NCBI GenBank assembly: GCA_013398055.1
Contig: VZRS01007666.1
Location: 62,001-126,000 of the forward strand
Source of the DNA: Ifrita kowaldi
Taxonomy: Eukaryota; Chordata; Aves; Passeriformes; Cinclosomatidae
Direction of reading: 5' to 3'
DNA: 64,000 bases
A model generated the notes under the pieces. That model saw only the letters and a program-made list of their open reading frames with translations. It was not told the origin of the DNA and did no database searches. Positions within the stretch are counted from its first letter, which is position 1. Every line of letters starts with the position of its first letter. Both the position numbers and the translations under genes were made by a program. Of this stretch, positions 10,666 through 24,400 are shown piece by piece.

Positions 10666-13600
10666 AACTTTGCAGGTGAACAGATGAGAAAGCAGAGGGA
10701 TGAACTGAGCTTTTCTGCAAATACAAATCAAACAGCTTTAAATAAAAACATTGCAACAGCCTGCAAAACATGATCCTTACTGGGAAATCGTGTTTCTTTA
10801 ATTTCTTGGAAGCACAGCCTCTAAAGAAAGAATAATTGAAACACCAGGGACCAGCATTCAGCTGTTTGCTTCCATTAATGTCCAGACTTAACCTAGGCAG
10901 AGTTTGTCTCCTGGCATAAGGAAATGTTACACTTACATTGAAAAAGCACTCAGTTTCCTCTTTAGTTTTAGTAGCATGAAAGAGACCATGTGGAGTTTCT
11001 GTTTTCCCAAAATATTTGTCTTATAACCGGCTACTTCGTTTCTTTCAGGAGGTTGTTTGTTTCCTGAGTAAATTCTCTGCAACATGAAAAATACTTGGGT
11101 TGAACAAGATCTCTCTTTGCCACAGGCTTGCCATTTTTCTTGTTTATGTTCATTATCCCTAATTTATTTATTAATTTTGGATTGCAGTTGCACAGAGGGA
11201 GCGGGAAGTGGCAAATGTTCTGGCATATGGGCTGCACTGTTGTTGGGAACAGTCAGCCGCGCTCGCTGCCCCGTGCCTTGTGACCCCGGGCTGCAGCATC
11301 CAGATTCCTGTTTTCTGCTCCCTTCCAATACAAAATTCTAATTATTTTTTGCTGTGCCCTCGCTACTTTACTGTTCCTCCCCACTTGCCAGGGTTCTGTA
11401 GCAGAGAGCCAGTGGCAGTAATTCAGCCTGTGCTGCTTGTGCTGCTGCTCGGAGGGGTCGCATCAGCTGCAGCCCATTAGCATGAGCGTGGTAATGGCAG
11501 CCACTGTGTGCAACGCACTGTGGGGGTGTTGGAAGCTCCTCCGAGGACCCTGAAGATATGTATGGGCCACCCATGAAGGAGAAAAAAATAAAATAGATGC
11601 CCTTTCTGCTTCAAAATGAGCCAGTCTGTTTTCATTGATACCCAGAAGCACTGCAGTCATTAAAGGCTATTACTATGCCTATTATAAATCACAATTGCCT
11701 AGCAGTTCAGAGGTTAGTCACAAAAATTACTTTTCGTCTAAAATTTACTTACACTGAGTTTGTCTCGTAGTAATTCCAATCCTTCTTAAAATAATTGTGA
11801 ATGTAGCAACTAGCCGAAGAGCAATAGTCAAAATTACAAAACCTGTTCCATACAAAGCTATGTATCAACTCTCTCTGTCAGTTCATGTCTAGAGAATCGT
11901 GAAAGGCAGGTCAGTGAAACAAATGTCTGTTATTTCACCATGTAGCAAGAAAAGCATATTGGAACTATTGGTATATAAAGGAAAATGTACAAGCTTGGGA
12001 AGATGGTGGAAAATAAAGAAATTGCTACAGGTGATAAAGTGCAAGTCAGGACGAGTTTAAAGTATAAAATTTAATCACCTGTTTGTTCCTGATCTATTCA
12101 GTGGGGATGAATAGATAACTCTGTATAATTGCCACAGTTCTGTCAGTGAGTCTCACGGATGTCACTGAGAGCTGCTTGTGGTGTCTCCTGGACCTGTGTG
12201 TTGGTGTTTCCTGGACTCAGAACCAGGGCTGGAGGAGCCCAGGAGGATTCTTGTGCACACTCCTTCCCCAGGGCATGAGCAGCTCCTTTGGAACAGGTTT
12301 GTCCCTGATGGGGGCTTGAGGATCCATTGCTGGGGACCAAAGCCAATATATTACATTGCTTCCTTTTCCTTCCTCTGTGTTTAAGCTGGAGCTCTCTTGA
12401 TGCAATTTAAACCTGTTTGTATTTGCCATGGGCACAGAGAACAGTTGCTGATTTTTTTTTTCTCTCCCCAACATACTTGAAAATATTTTTTTCAGGTTGT
12501 GTAGGCTGAACCTCTCATTTGTTCCCTTTTGTGTGTCGTGCTTGGCTCCCTCCTCTGAGCCCTTATCTTTGCTACTAACTTGATACTCCAGGTTGATGTG
12601 ACACTGCCAGCCAAGTCTCACAGTGCTGAACAGACAGGGAATATTACTTTGCCTGTTTTGCAGGCAATACTCCACTTGATTTATCTAATGTGATGATTGC
12701 TTTTTTTCTTAACAGTATGATACTGTTGACTCATGTTCAGCTTGTGATCCAGGATAACCTCCCACATCGTTTTTTGATGAACTGCTACCTACCCAGTCAT
12801 TTTCTGTATGTGTAGTGGATTAATCCTGCTGAATCGTGTTACCTTGCTCCTCTTCTGTTGAATTACATGTTCCTTTTTTTTTATCATCAGCCTTATCTAA
12901 CTGATTTGGATTGTTTTGAATTCGAGTCTCAACATCCAACAGCGTTGCAGTTGCATTGTGCTCGTGCTTGGCTTGCAGATGTAACAAGCATATGCTGCAT
13001 TCCTTTATCTGTTCTGTTAATAAAGGGTTGAACAAACCCAGTTCAAAACAGGCTGTGGCAGAGCGCATGTGGTAGAGCCTTCTGCTCTGACCATGCACCA
13101 TCAAAACCTGCTCTGGGTAAAGTTATTTCAGTAACTAAAGTTGAAATGGTAGCTTGGTGAACTGAGCCTTTAAAGCCTTGATGTTGTCTATCTGGGATGT
13201 GTAGGAACACAGTTCCAAATGTCTTCAGTTGTCAGTGCTTTTCCTGACTTTTATGAGAATTACAAACACTGGGGCCTTTGAATTGTCACCATCTAGAGAC
13301 ATTCTAGGTTAAAAGCCTAGGCTAGGTTCATGGAATTTAAATAAAATGCTGTTGCTGTTGGAGGGGAAGGACTGCTGGAATTCTCTGCCCACTGGGTTGT
13401 GTAAGTGCCCCAACTCAGCTGCTGGACCAGAGGCGTGTCCAGGCTACAGGACAAAATTTTCAGGTTGGCTTTCCACAGGATGCTGGAGGTCTGCTTAGCA
13501 AAAGACATTTTTATTGACAGAGCTGTTCCTAATCCCAATGTGTGCAGAAAGAACAGGATTAAATTAAAGCTGAAGCAGTAAATGGCAGTGTTGTACCTGT

Positions 13601-14769
13601 AAGAGGAGTATGGACTCTGGTATAATCTATTTCCACTGATGGCTGGGGATTTCCACCTTTGCTGTGTTCCCATTTCCCAGCTCATCTTGGAAGGTGTGGA
13701 AAGCAAGGTGTTCACCCTACACAAAGCAGCTGGGTGTTGCACTGTCTGTTTTTACAGATCTGTATTATTCACAGAGCATTTTAGGAGGCCTAGCCCACAC
13801 TTAAATATTTTACTGTTTAGTATCTCTGTTTAATTTTGCCCATCACGCCTGTGTGTTTTGGTTACTGAGGAAAGGCAGATGCCTGCTGCTCCCTGTGCTG
13901 GAGGAAGAGACTCTCTCTGCTAAAATCTTCTGGAGTATCTCAATTTAGAGGGGAAAAAGAGCTGGGCTAGAGAATTTCCAGTGTTTTGCTCCCAGTAAAA
14001 GTCCTTCCCTGGGGAGGCAGAAAAAGTCATTGTTTCAGATCCCATGTGCCCTGCTACTTGTCTTCTAGGAGCCTGATGTTGCTGGCTGGTTGCTTTGCTC
14101 CCTTCAAAACAGGTTTACACAATTACACACGGAAGGCAACTGTTCTGCTCATCTCCATAAGCCTTAAATATTTTTATTTTGTGCCTGAATTATTTTGGAA
14201 ATTAAACTTTCACTTATTTACCTTTTTATGGGCTTCTGAACATTTTTCAGTTGATGATTCAGGTTCCTTTTGGTTTTCTGCAGAGGATAAAGCAATGTGG
14301 GTAAGTGGCATTATTAAAAAAAAAGGATTTTTCATGTTGTTTGGATTTTTCCTTTGCCTGTGGAGAGAAGGGACAGGTTAAGGATGAAGGAAAATATATG
14401 TATGGTTGATAGGATGATGGAGAATCTATAGGTCAAGGCAAGATTTGGAGTGATGAAATATTCAAGGATTGCAACTATCAAAAATGTTTGGATTGCCCCC
14501 AAAGATTTCCCCATCCTCTTTTCAAACTGCACGAAGAGACCCTCATCAGGACAAGTTCCGTGATCTGTGGAACGCTGAACTCTAGATGCCTGTTCAAATA
14601 ACTGAATAGGAGATTGATTATCTCTGTGCAAAGTTTACTGAAAGATTTTTCTGCCTTTTTTTTTTGTTTGCCTGGAGTCTCACATATAAGAGAAATTCAA
14701 AGTTGAAAGGCTGGTTGCTAGATCTGCTAACAAGCAAACTACTCCAGTTGTACCAGAGACCTCCTGATG
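10666..14769. other. Intron 2, non-coding block
   Basis: Unremarkable intronic DNA with no repeat family or exon that I recognise. The 152-codon minus-strand frame at 12217-12675 is low complexity in parts and unsupported. Confidence 0.55.
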
Positions 14770-14976
14770 AGGAGAAACGCAGGAGGTTTAGGTTGGGCAG
14801 CAGCAAAATTTCATCATGGTGGAGGTTGTTGAACACTGGAAGAGGATGCTCCAGGCAGTGGCGGAGTCACCATCCCTGGCGGGATTTAAGCACCATGAGG
14901 ATGTGGCACTTGGGGACATGGGTCAGTGAATGGTTGATGATGTTAGAGGGCATTTCCAACCTAAGCAATTCTGTGA
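14770..14976 (+). mobile_element. CR1 LINE 3' fragment
   Basis: The block begins 'gaaacgcaggaggtttaggt' and 'tgggcagcagcaaaatttca', then 'gaggatgctccaggcagtgg', 'tcaccatccctggcgggatt', 'gatgtggcacttggggacat' and ends 'catttccaacctaagcaatt'. This is the order seen at CR1 3' ends. A short internal deletion near the goal of the tail is likely. Sense orientation relative to CDH4. Confidence 0.85.
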
Positions 14977-17900
14977 AGCCCCCATGGAAGGGCTGTGTGG
15001 GCAGTTAGAAATGTCTGGGTTGGTGTTAGCAGAGGTTTAATCCCACCCTGCTCGCCGAACACCCAGGGCATGGCACTGAGGGAGTTCCTGTGAGTGCTGA
15101 ATTAACTGTGGAGTTTTGGCAGAGATGAGGCGTTTTACCAGAATGAATTTTCCTGGTATTTTCAATAAACCAAAGTTTTATTTTCCCTTTGTGCTGTGAT
15201 TTGAGACATAATGTTGGCTGTATCCTGTTAAAGAGCAGCAGAGCCGAGCAATGGTGGCCCAGCCAATCTTACCTGTACAATAATAGAGCAGGTTTCATTG
15301 CCTGGAAGATGTGATGATGAAGCAAAGTTCTGTTAATGCAGCAGTTGTGTCCTTTTGCAATGCACCTGTAGGAGGGAGAGTTCAACATCTGTGGAGTGGG
15401 GCAAAAAAATAGAAAATTAAAGGTGGGGGAGAAAAAGAGATGTGGGTGCTTGGAGCCCTGGGGACTCCACAAAACTGCTGGGCCAGGGCTCTTATTGGGT
15501 CTGGACAACGCCAGAGGTGGTGCAAATTATGGAGACTTAAAGCAAAGGCAATATTTCTGCAACAGTTTATTAACAGTCTGAGTGGTTTTTTGACCTTTCA
15601 TCTGCATCGGGGTCCCTTGTGAGCAGTCTTTTATTGCAGTGTATCTGTCTGCACTTGCAGGAGAAATTTGTAGGGAATCCACTCACTGAGAAATCTGTTC
15701 TTAGGAGAGCTGTTCTGAAAAAGGAAAAACAAAAAAAACAAACAAACCAACAAACCCAACAACAAAAAGTAAAGAAAAAACCTCAAGGTTATATATCAAA
15801 ATCTGTAACACATGCTCAGAAAAAGTTAATATGTGGTGAATGCCAATTAAGTACTTCCTCGGCTAATAAATAGCTCAGGAGGTATAAAATTTAATACTCC
15901 TAAAATTGCAGAAGCCTTTGAAGAACACATTTAAATTGGACTCGTTGGAAGAAGGAGATTTAAAACTGACCTGTTCAGAGGTGAGTAGTGAAGAAGCCAC
16001 GATGGAATGAGGCTGCATTTCTTCTACACAGAGGCATTTGGGCTGAAGTTTTGCTTTCCTGAGGTGGCTTCTGGAACAGTTTATTTTTGAGTTCTTGTGT
16101 AACACATCAGCTGAACCGCACTGGTAACAGTGGCCTGTTTATTTAAGAGCCTATTTTTAAGTGTTTCTGAGGGCTCAGCTGGGCTGGGAGTGGGTCACTG
16201 TGCCACGGAAATAGCTTGAAGAGCATCTGTGTGTAGTTCTGCCCGTGGCCATACCTATGGGTCCTGCTCACTTTCAGCCTTAAGGCATCAATCTGTTCCC
16301 CGTTTCAGGGTCTCAGGCACCAGATTCCCACTTTCCCTCTATTCTCTCCCCATCATGGTCATCCACAAGAAACAAGTGAGATGTGTGCACGTTTCTGAGG
16401 GTGGTTTTAGGCACATCTTGTAAAGTGCATGATGGATCTTTCTTTGAGAGGTAAGCAGATGAGCAACAGAAACTGCTCTGAGGTCACAAGACGTGTTGTA
16501 CTCGTTCTGAGTTTATTTGGAAATCGGAGCAAACCACACTTTGCCTAGTTGGCTTGCTTCCTCAGGAGCAGTACCCCCTGTTTTTTCCACTTGTGTGTTT
16601 TTTCCTAATCCCAGTGGCAGTCATTTTTTTGGCACTTGCAGTTAGGAGAAAAAATTAAGTAATACATGGCATTTGTTTTGGCGCTGGCTGTGACTCATAA
16701 ATAGGGATAACATCTGTGCTGATAGTTTTTCGTGATATAGAACCAGATTGAATGAACAAAGTTTTCATTTATTGCTGTTCTTTTGCCATTGTTATATTTA
16801 GGGAGCTCCAGTGTAAAGAGTGAGAATATATGCTTATGTATATTGCTCATGTATAGATCAGAATTTATATACATCCTGTGAATTTCAGTTTGGCCACCGT
16901 ATCTTTTTAAACTAAAAATGGCTTATTGCCATTCCCTGAGCCTAAGACTTTTTCAGGATCCTTCCCAAATCTCAGTCTCTTGAAGGCTCATACTGCTGCC
17001 AAGTCTACACCATTCTTTTAATTAAAAGACCAAAAAAGAGAAGTGAAACTTCCAGTGGATGTAAATCCTTATAATCCTGAAATGATGTAAATCGGTGCAG
17101 CTCCTTAAGTCATTGGAAGTATTCTGACTTACATCTACTGAAAATCTGGCACATAATATTCCTGCTGGTCCTTTCTTTTGCCCAATAGCTGCTCTACACA
17201 GAGTTGGCACAGTGGACAAAGCACTCTCTTACGAGCTGATAGAGGGTGGCACGGCTTCCAGCACTGCTGATTCAGCACAGCAGAGGCCATTTTCCTGATT
17301 TCTTTGTGAGTTAGATTAAATTACTCTGCAGGCTGGACTGGAGCCACAGGCCATAGTTTTACAGCCTTATAACATGGTATCCTAGCCCGTGGCATCTGAG
17401 AGGTCTGGCTGTGTGTAAAGCTCTTCTGCTTCGCTGCAGAGGATTTTTGGATTTGGCGATCGGCCCCTTTGTGAGGCTCACGGCAGCAGGACTGAAAATA
17501 TTTTGATTGTCTTGTTGAGATACACTAAAGTGGGGCTCTTTTAATGGAGGGAAGGGACATCATGGGGATCAAGTTAGTATGAAAACTCCACTGTGTGTGT
17601 TTGTCATGGCAACGTTTCTTTAGGTTTGCCTCACAGAAATGCAGGATAATAAATAACGAATGCAGGATTTAATGAATATAACGCAACAGGAGCACCAGTG
17701 AGGCAGGGGGCTTGTGCCATCAGAGCTGTTCCGTCTTACCGAAATTTGGGGAAATCCATTTCCCTTTGTGTCTCAGTACAGGTGCATTTCTCATCTAATC
17801 CGAGCAGGTTTGGAGTTGAACGAGGGGGGTGCAGCGGGGAGATGCCCTTTGTGGTGAGCTGTGCCCTGTTCACATCCTCCAGAGCTGGGATGCCTGTGAC

Positions 17901-20900
17901 TGCTGTAGCAGGCACATGGGCAGAGGCAGAAGCATGTTTTCTGTTCTCTGGCAGCTGCTGGCTTTGTGTATTTCCAGAGCAGAGCCAGCTCTGCTGGGCT
18001 CTGCAGTTGGGCTCCACGATTGCTGCTCGCAGTGAAATTGGTCCGACTGTCTTTGGCCAAGCAGTGCTCTTGCTCTGATTTACCCTTTCCCCTCCAGCCC
18101 TCGTGATTGCGAAAGGGACTCTGGCAAATGGAGAAAGCAACTGTTAATGAGGAGAGAAAAGGATCAAACGGATCAAGTAAAAGCCATCCTGCTTCCAGCA
18201 TAGAGAACAATCTAAGCTGATCCTGTCCAAGCCAGGTGTTGGAGTGAAGTTGAGATCAGGCTTAAGGAATTTTCATCCTGAGTTTAGAAGCTTCACTCTG
18301 TCCCTTCCCCCTCACCTGACTTATAATCACATTGTTTTATAGCTTTAAGGGGCTTCCATTATATCAGGATGGACACCCCACGTGTGGTTATCTTGGAGTT
18401 GCATTATTGCCTTTCAGCTTTAACTCTGTAGTTTAAAAATAAAAAAAGAAAAGCACCACCAGACAAAGCCCTCTGGTTTTAATACAACGATGAATATATT
18501 TTTGCAAATAAAAAGTATTCTTGATTCAAAACATCAGGCAATAATTCTCTGGGTGTGATACAGAGGTGAAGTTCAAGTTGCTGGTTTCAGTGCAAAAACA
18601 AAAGTGGGCAGATTAGGAAATTTGTTTCTGAGTGTTTTTTTCTATTTTCTGAGCCCTAGTTCAGTCTCATGGACTCTGGTAGAGCTGCTGCACAGAGGGT
18701 TTATCTATTGATTTCTGAATGTATTGTGCTGTTAATCTAAAACCTCTTTCCCCAGTGGAATTTCTATTCAGAAGGCTCTAGCCAGGCTCAAGAAAGTTAT
18801 TTGATTTGGGAAGTTTGAAAGAATAATAAAAGAAGGATTGATGCAGTTGGATTTTCATGAGCTCAGTCTTCTAGTAAAATAGACAGGCTGCTTCCTCCTG
18901 TGTGTGTCTGTGGTGCTTGGCTCATTATTTAGGAGGAAAGCAGAGTATGGAGATCACTTAAGTTTTACTGTCTGAGAATTTGCAATTATGAAACTTGTTC
19001 AGAAGAAAGTAATGAGAACAGTTTTGGTGATATAACAAAATACAAAAATTAATGGGTTAGTGCGGCTTTATCTTTCCATAAATTTGTGTGCTTTATTTCT
19101 TAGCAACTGGGCCTTTTCTGCCAATTTTTAAACTACTAAAAAATTTAGTGCCAGTATTTGGGAAATCCATGTAATTTCCCAATAAGACATATGTGCCAAG
19201 GGAATTGCACCATATAAACCAGGGAACTTTGTCCCTTAGATATTTTCTCCACCCTTTAAGTATTGAAGATTAACTAAGCCTTGTAAAAGAGCTGTGACAG
19301 GAGAAGATGGTGCTTCATGAACTTTCTTGTTATTAAAATGTTCATTACTTTTTCTGGGAACGGAATATGGGAACAAACAGTCTTGTATTACAATAAAAAA
19401 ATCCCAAAAAATACTTTTTACCTTTGAGTGCACTGGTGGTGTCTGTAGTGCAAGAGTTAATGAAGCAAACAAATGAGATTAAATTGGTGGTGGAATGAAA
19501 TGAAATAAAATAGAGGGGTTGTTTTGGCTTTTGGGGACTGAGGTCCTGTCCAGCTGAAATCAGTTGCCTTTGACTTCACAGTGCCCATGGCTGGTCCAAT
19601 AATAGGTTTATTCTGTTTCATTAGGACGTTGTCAAGTTAAGTCAAGGCAGGTGGACCAATATCTAAAAAGAGATTTCTTGTGAGTATTCCCTCTCTCTGG
19701 AGCTCCGTAGTTTATTAGACATGATTATTTCTTCCTTGGGTTTGGAAGCACACTTGTTGCTCTTATTTATGCAAAAAATGCAGCTCTCTGGAGGAATGTG
19801 ATTAACCTGAGGCATTATTTTATTGCAGACCCAGGTGGGAAGCTGGTAGTTCAGAGTATGCATGAAGAATTATCTGGGTATGAGGCAAAATGTTGTATTA
19901 ACTGTGCAGTTAGTCTTTGTCAGCAGCATTTAGAGTTTCTTCAGCCCTTATGGTGACTAACCTAGCAGAATTTTTTGGTGAATAGGTCAATTTGCTTAAA
20001 TGGACTGATTTTCTTGAGTAGGCAGAAATTACATCTTATTTCATGTCTCAGATTTAGTTCAAATGAAAGGCCAAATCCAGATTGGACTTGTTTTTCTTCC
20101 CAAATGCCTGTTTAAGCACTGGGTGAATAGGTCACCCAGGATTTGGCTGAGGGAACTGTTCAGAGGGACTTAATTTGCTGGAGCTGGTGTAAAGAGTTGC
20201 ATTTACAACTGATCTAAAAACTCAACTTTGAACCAGATAGGAAACAAGAGATGCTTTTTTTCCCTTTTTTTCTTTTTCCCCCCCATGTAGAAATAAGTGC
20301 TTTAGAATATCTGAAACATCTACCAGTATCATTTCACTGCTGAGAATTGGGTAACTGTGTAAAATTATATTGACCTGAGGGGATTGAAATATAGAAGTGG
20401 CCATGTGCTTAACTGTGCAGGAATCAAACTGTTTTACTGATAACATTTTATTGATTCATCTTCTCTCGGTGTTACAAGTAGCCTGAAGCCTGGCAAAATG
20501 AGCTGGCAATGTTTCTGTGTTGTGGACGTTGCAGTATTGCAGCTCTTCATAGGTATTGAAATTTTATATATGGGCTGAGAGCTCACGTAATTATTGTGAT
20601 TTGTAATGACTGAGACTGCAGATGGGGCTTCCCAGAGGCTTCATTTCAAGCTAGATAACTGGTAATTTCTCTTTTCTGTTTAAGAATCTGTTGTCCCTCC
20701 TTTTCTCTGCAGCTGCTGAGGTTTTTCTCTGTGAAAAGCTGAACCCCATCTCTGACTTAATGAAGATGCGTAAAATGATTGAAATTGCCTTAACAAGGCA
20801 GTGCTCTATACAGAGCAGCAATGAAAATGTGTCTTGCTGTTTGCAAGGGATACTTTGTCCTTTTCATAAAGGAACTGTGGTTTCCCACCATATTATAAAA

Positions 20901-21359
20901 ATAATAACAATAAAAAATATCCTTCTTATGACAAAGCTTTAAGAAAACGAACAGCTTAAAAGACCACAATGGCAGATTGTGAGTTCAACCTGCATGTGTT
21001 GACTAATTAAATTCCTTTGAAGGAGCTAATTTCATGTATTTTATTTAATGAAAGCTTATTTAAGATTTTAATGATGTGGGTCTTTTCTCTTCAGTAGAAT
21101 GCCATATTGACTCATGACATATTTTTACACAGGCTTCATTCTGCCATGAACAACAGTGGTTGGAAATGTGAGCGCTTGATAAAGTATCATTAAATTAGCT
21201 TATTGTAGTTGCAGATTTTTATTACGCTACTTCGCCGAGATATGAATTGATCGTGTTGTACTTGCTGGTTTTAAAGGTGCAGCATTGTTATTGATTATGC
21301 TACTTTATCTCAAGTGTTTCATCAGCCTGCTGGCAGGCTGGTTCCCTCTACAATTTTAG
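14977..21359. other. Intron 2, non-coding block
   Basis: Intronic DNA with an A-rich (AAACA)n-like tract at 15722-15780 and no recognised mobile element or exon. Overlapping 120-140-codon frames at 17698-18210 on both strands sit in slightly GC-richer DNA and look like chance. Confidence 0.55.
15722..15780. repeat. A-rich (AAAC)n-like low-complexity tract
   Basis: Repeated AAACA, AACAA and ACCAACAAAC units form an almost pure A/C tract on the + strand. Confidence 0.8.
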
Positions 21360-21417
21360 AAAGTACTGGCTTTGTGCATTTTTTTTTTTTTTTTTTTTTC
21401 TGTGCTTTTTTTCTGGT
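21360..21417. repeat. Left copy of gap-flanking duplication
   Basis: The sequence AAAGTACTGGCTTTGTGCAT followed by a long T run and CTGTGCTTTTTTTCTG stands directly left of a 12-base gap. It is nearly the same as the sequence directly right of the gap. Confidence 0.85.
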
Positions 21418-21429
21418 NNNNNNNNNNNN
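21418..21429. other. Assembly gap (12 N)
   Basis: Unsequenced bases between two nearly identical poly-T-containing copies. The contig ends probably overlap and were not merged. Confidence 0.97.
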
Positions 21430-21489
21430 AAAGTACTTGCTTTGTGTATTTTTTTTTTTTTTTTTGTTATTCTGTGCCTTTTGTCTGTG
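21430..21489. repeat. Right copy of gap-flanking duplication
   Basis: AAAGTACTTGCTTTGTGTAT, a T run and TCTGTGCCTTTTGTCTG repeat the left copy with a few substitutions and a different T-run length. Confidence 0.85.
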
Positions 21490-24400
21490 TGCACGTCTAT
21501 TTCTGTTGTAAATACCCTAAAAGAGATCCCGTTCTGAGGTTGTACCAAGCCCTTGTGCTCAGCAGCTCTGCTCTGTCCTGGGGCTTTGGGTGCTGCTGGA
21601 GGGAGGTGAAACAGTGGGTGTCCTGTGTGGAAGCACTGCTGGATGGGCTGTTGTCCTCAGCTGATTTCCAGGGAATTAGTGAGATTTACCCAGTGCAAAG
21701 GGAAAAATCAATTCTGCTCAAACTTTATCGCATGTACATTTGGAACAGGGGTTTCATCTGTTGGTGTAATTGTTTGTAATGGGATGTATTTCACAAACAA
21801 AGTCAGAAAAACAAGAGCCTACGTCTTGGTTGGCAAAACTTTCAGATATTTTTCCATGTTAACTTGAGTAGTGGATTTCTTCTACAAATCTTGGAACTCC
21901 CAGACCTATTTCAATACTAAGTGTATTGGAAACGGATTGCTGTCAAGGCTTGTCCATCTAATTAAATTCCCTTATTAGCACCAGAGCTGCAGTCTTCCAG
22001 AGAAGACATTAGTTGAATAATCTTTCCAACTTATCTAGGTTAAAATGAGATGGCCTTTCGTAAAATGCTGAGCTGAAAGTCCAGCAACAAAACACGTAAG
22101 TTCTAGTCCCCCTTTTTGTGTGATCTGTGGTAATTCAATATAGTCTTTAAATGTAAATTGGTATTTCAGCTGCTCTGTGAAATGTTTTCAGACTTCAATT
22201 ATCACAAGCTCTCGATGCCGTGAGGACTCTGTCACCTCACGCTTCAGGCTGAGGGCAGTCCAGCAGTGATGGCTTTTATGCATTAATAAAGTTTGTCATG
22301 ATTCATTTTGGCATATGCTTAGCCAAATATAAGAACCTTCTTGTCATAAAGTCCTGCTGACCCACAGAGGTTGTTGTATCCTTGTGGAAGAAGGGAATAT
22401 CAAGATTTTGACAGAGAAGCAAAACACTCAAGGTTTAGTAAGAGCCCTGATGGATTTTCCAACAGGTGGGGGACTTGCCCTTGGAGGGAGCTGCCAAGTG
22501 AAATGAAATATGCTTTGACCTTTGAGCTTTGCAAATGGGCATTGAGTGACTCCCAGCAGATGTGACTTAACCTGGTAGAATCCACTGACCCTCTGGAATG
22601 TGAGAGCATCCAGGGGTCCCACTGCCCCTCCGCTCCCACGTGGGAGGGCAGGGATGGCGCGGGTGGGAATGCCTTGTTTCCTTCCAAAAATGGAAGAGAA
22701 AAGTGTCTTTGTGTCAGACAAAAGACCCGCAGTAGCTCAGGGTTGGGAATGGAGAGCTTCATAGTAACACTGAGCAAGAGATGTTTAAAAATTGCTGGAA
22801 GTTTCAGGAAACAAGATATTTGTGCTAATTAGAGTATTTGCCTGTCATCTTTATTCACTATTTAAATAACAAAAAGCCCTCGAGTGAAATCAAAGCGTGG
22901 TAGAACATATTTCTTGAGTCTCCTTGATCAAAGCTTATAGAAGGAGGGGAATACTGCTCATAACTATTTCCTCAAATTCAGATGTGAGATGTATTCTCTA
23001 TTGTAGTCCTCTCTGTCAAGGACTTGTGTATAACCTGTGGCAAAGTGGTGAATGTCTGTCAGGTATCAGACACCCTGCTCCTTTCCAGGTGTGCATGTGA
23101 TGAATTACTATTAGTTCTGTAAGGATGTGACAGAAATAAATGTCTTCAAATTAAAACAACCGGCAAACTAAATGTGTAATTTTTTGTTCTTACTTATTGA
23201 CTAATCCTGGTTCAATTGTGCACTTGTCTTCCTCTGTATCTACCTCTTGATCTTTTCTTAGATTGCAAATAATCTCTGAGATGGAGATCACCATTTTCCT
23301 GACCTGAGTTTATAAAGCAAATGGCATAGTGGGATTCTGGCCATGTGTGGGGTCTCCCAGCTTTTATCTTGAAGTCAGTAAGTAATAAAACAAACAGGAG
23401 ATGCCTTTGGGTGGCTGTTCAGTCTCCTGCTCAGATGTTGTTTTAGAGCAGGGTGATACAGAAATCAGTTCAGGTCTTTTTGGTGTGTTATTTTTTGGTT
23501 TTGGTTTGGGTTTTCTGTGTTACTGTTGTCTTTAAGGATGTGGGTTTTTTCGAAAAGGACAGGAGAAAGGCACCCTCTAGACCTGAATAATTGGAAAAGA
23601 AGATTCTTCAGGCTTGAACGTCTATGAATGGGAGAAAGGAATAAAAGAGAAATGGAAGCTTACACCTCTCTGGAGCCAGGTGGGAGGCAGGGTTCACACA
23701 CGTGGCTTTTAGAGCGGGACAGACAACCCGAGCTGGCTGGGACACTGCCCAGGTCAGCACAGCGGCTCCTGAGGCGCTGGAAGTTTTCCCTGTCTCGTTG
23801 TGCAGCCCTGGAGGAGTAGAAAACACCAAGGAAAATGGAAAGAAGCGTGCCAGTATCATGACACGAGATAAGGGGAAATAATATCTGCAGTGGCAGAGCT
23901 CATGTGCTGTCAGCCACTGATGTTCATCTTACTCCATTCTCAACTTCGTGATTGGCACCGGAACGTTTAGCAGAAACCAGCTGATTTCTTTGTTTCTTTT
24001 CATTCTGCGCCTTCTCGATAAGGGAATGAAGGGATTCCTCCCTAGATGTGTTATTCAGATGTCGACGTTGAGGCTCATTACAGAACCCAGCACAGCCTAC
24101 TGAAGAGAACAAAGCATCAGCGTGATGCCCCATCTGATCACCCCCTTCCAGACACCCTTCTGTCAAGCTCGGGAATGCCATCAGCCCGAAGGATTTCCTG
24201 CTGTGGGCGTTCCTCACCTGTGCTTGTGGAGCTGACTCCTTCTGAATTTGCAAGCCACAAATTGTGTGTCATTTCTGCACAGGTGACTTTAAAGGATTTT
24301 TTTAAATTCACATCGTTTAGTCCACTACTCCTACATCACATTTTAAATAAATAGGTCAAATCAGTTGGAAGAGTAGTCAGAATGTGTTTATTAATCTGTA

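Noticed and set aside
12217..12675. 152-codon minus-strand open frame
   Set aside because: No recognisable domain and no support from flanking signals.
13040..13110. tRNA-like text (GGCAGAGCGCATGTGGTAGAGCC)
   Set aside because: No B box, no cloverleaf-forming arms and no tail; resemblance is limited to a few bases.
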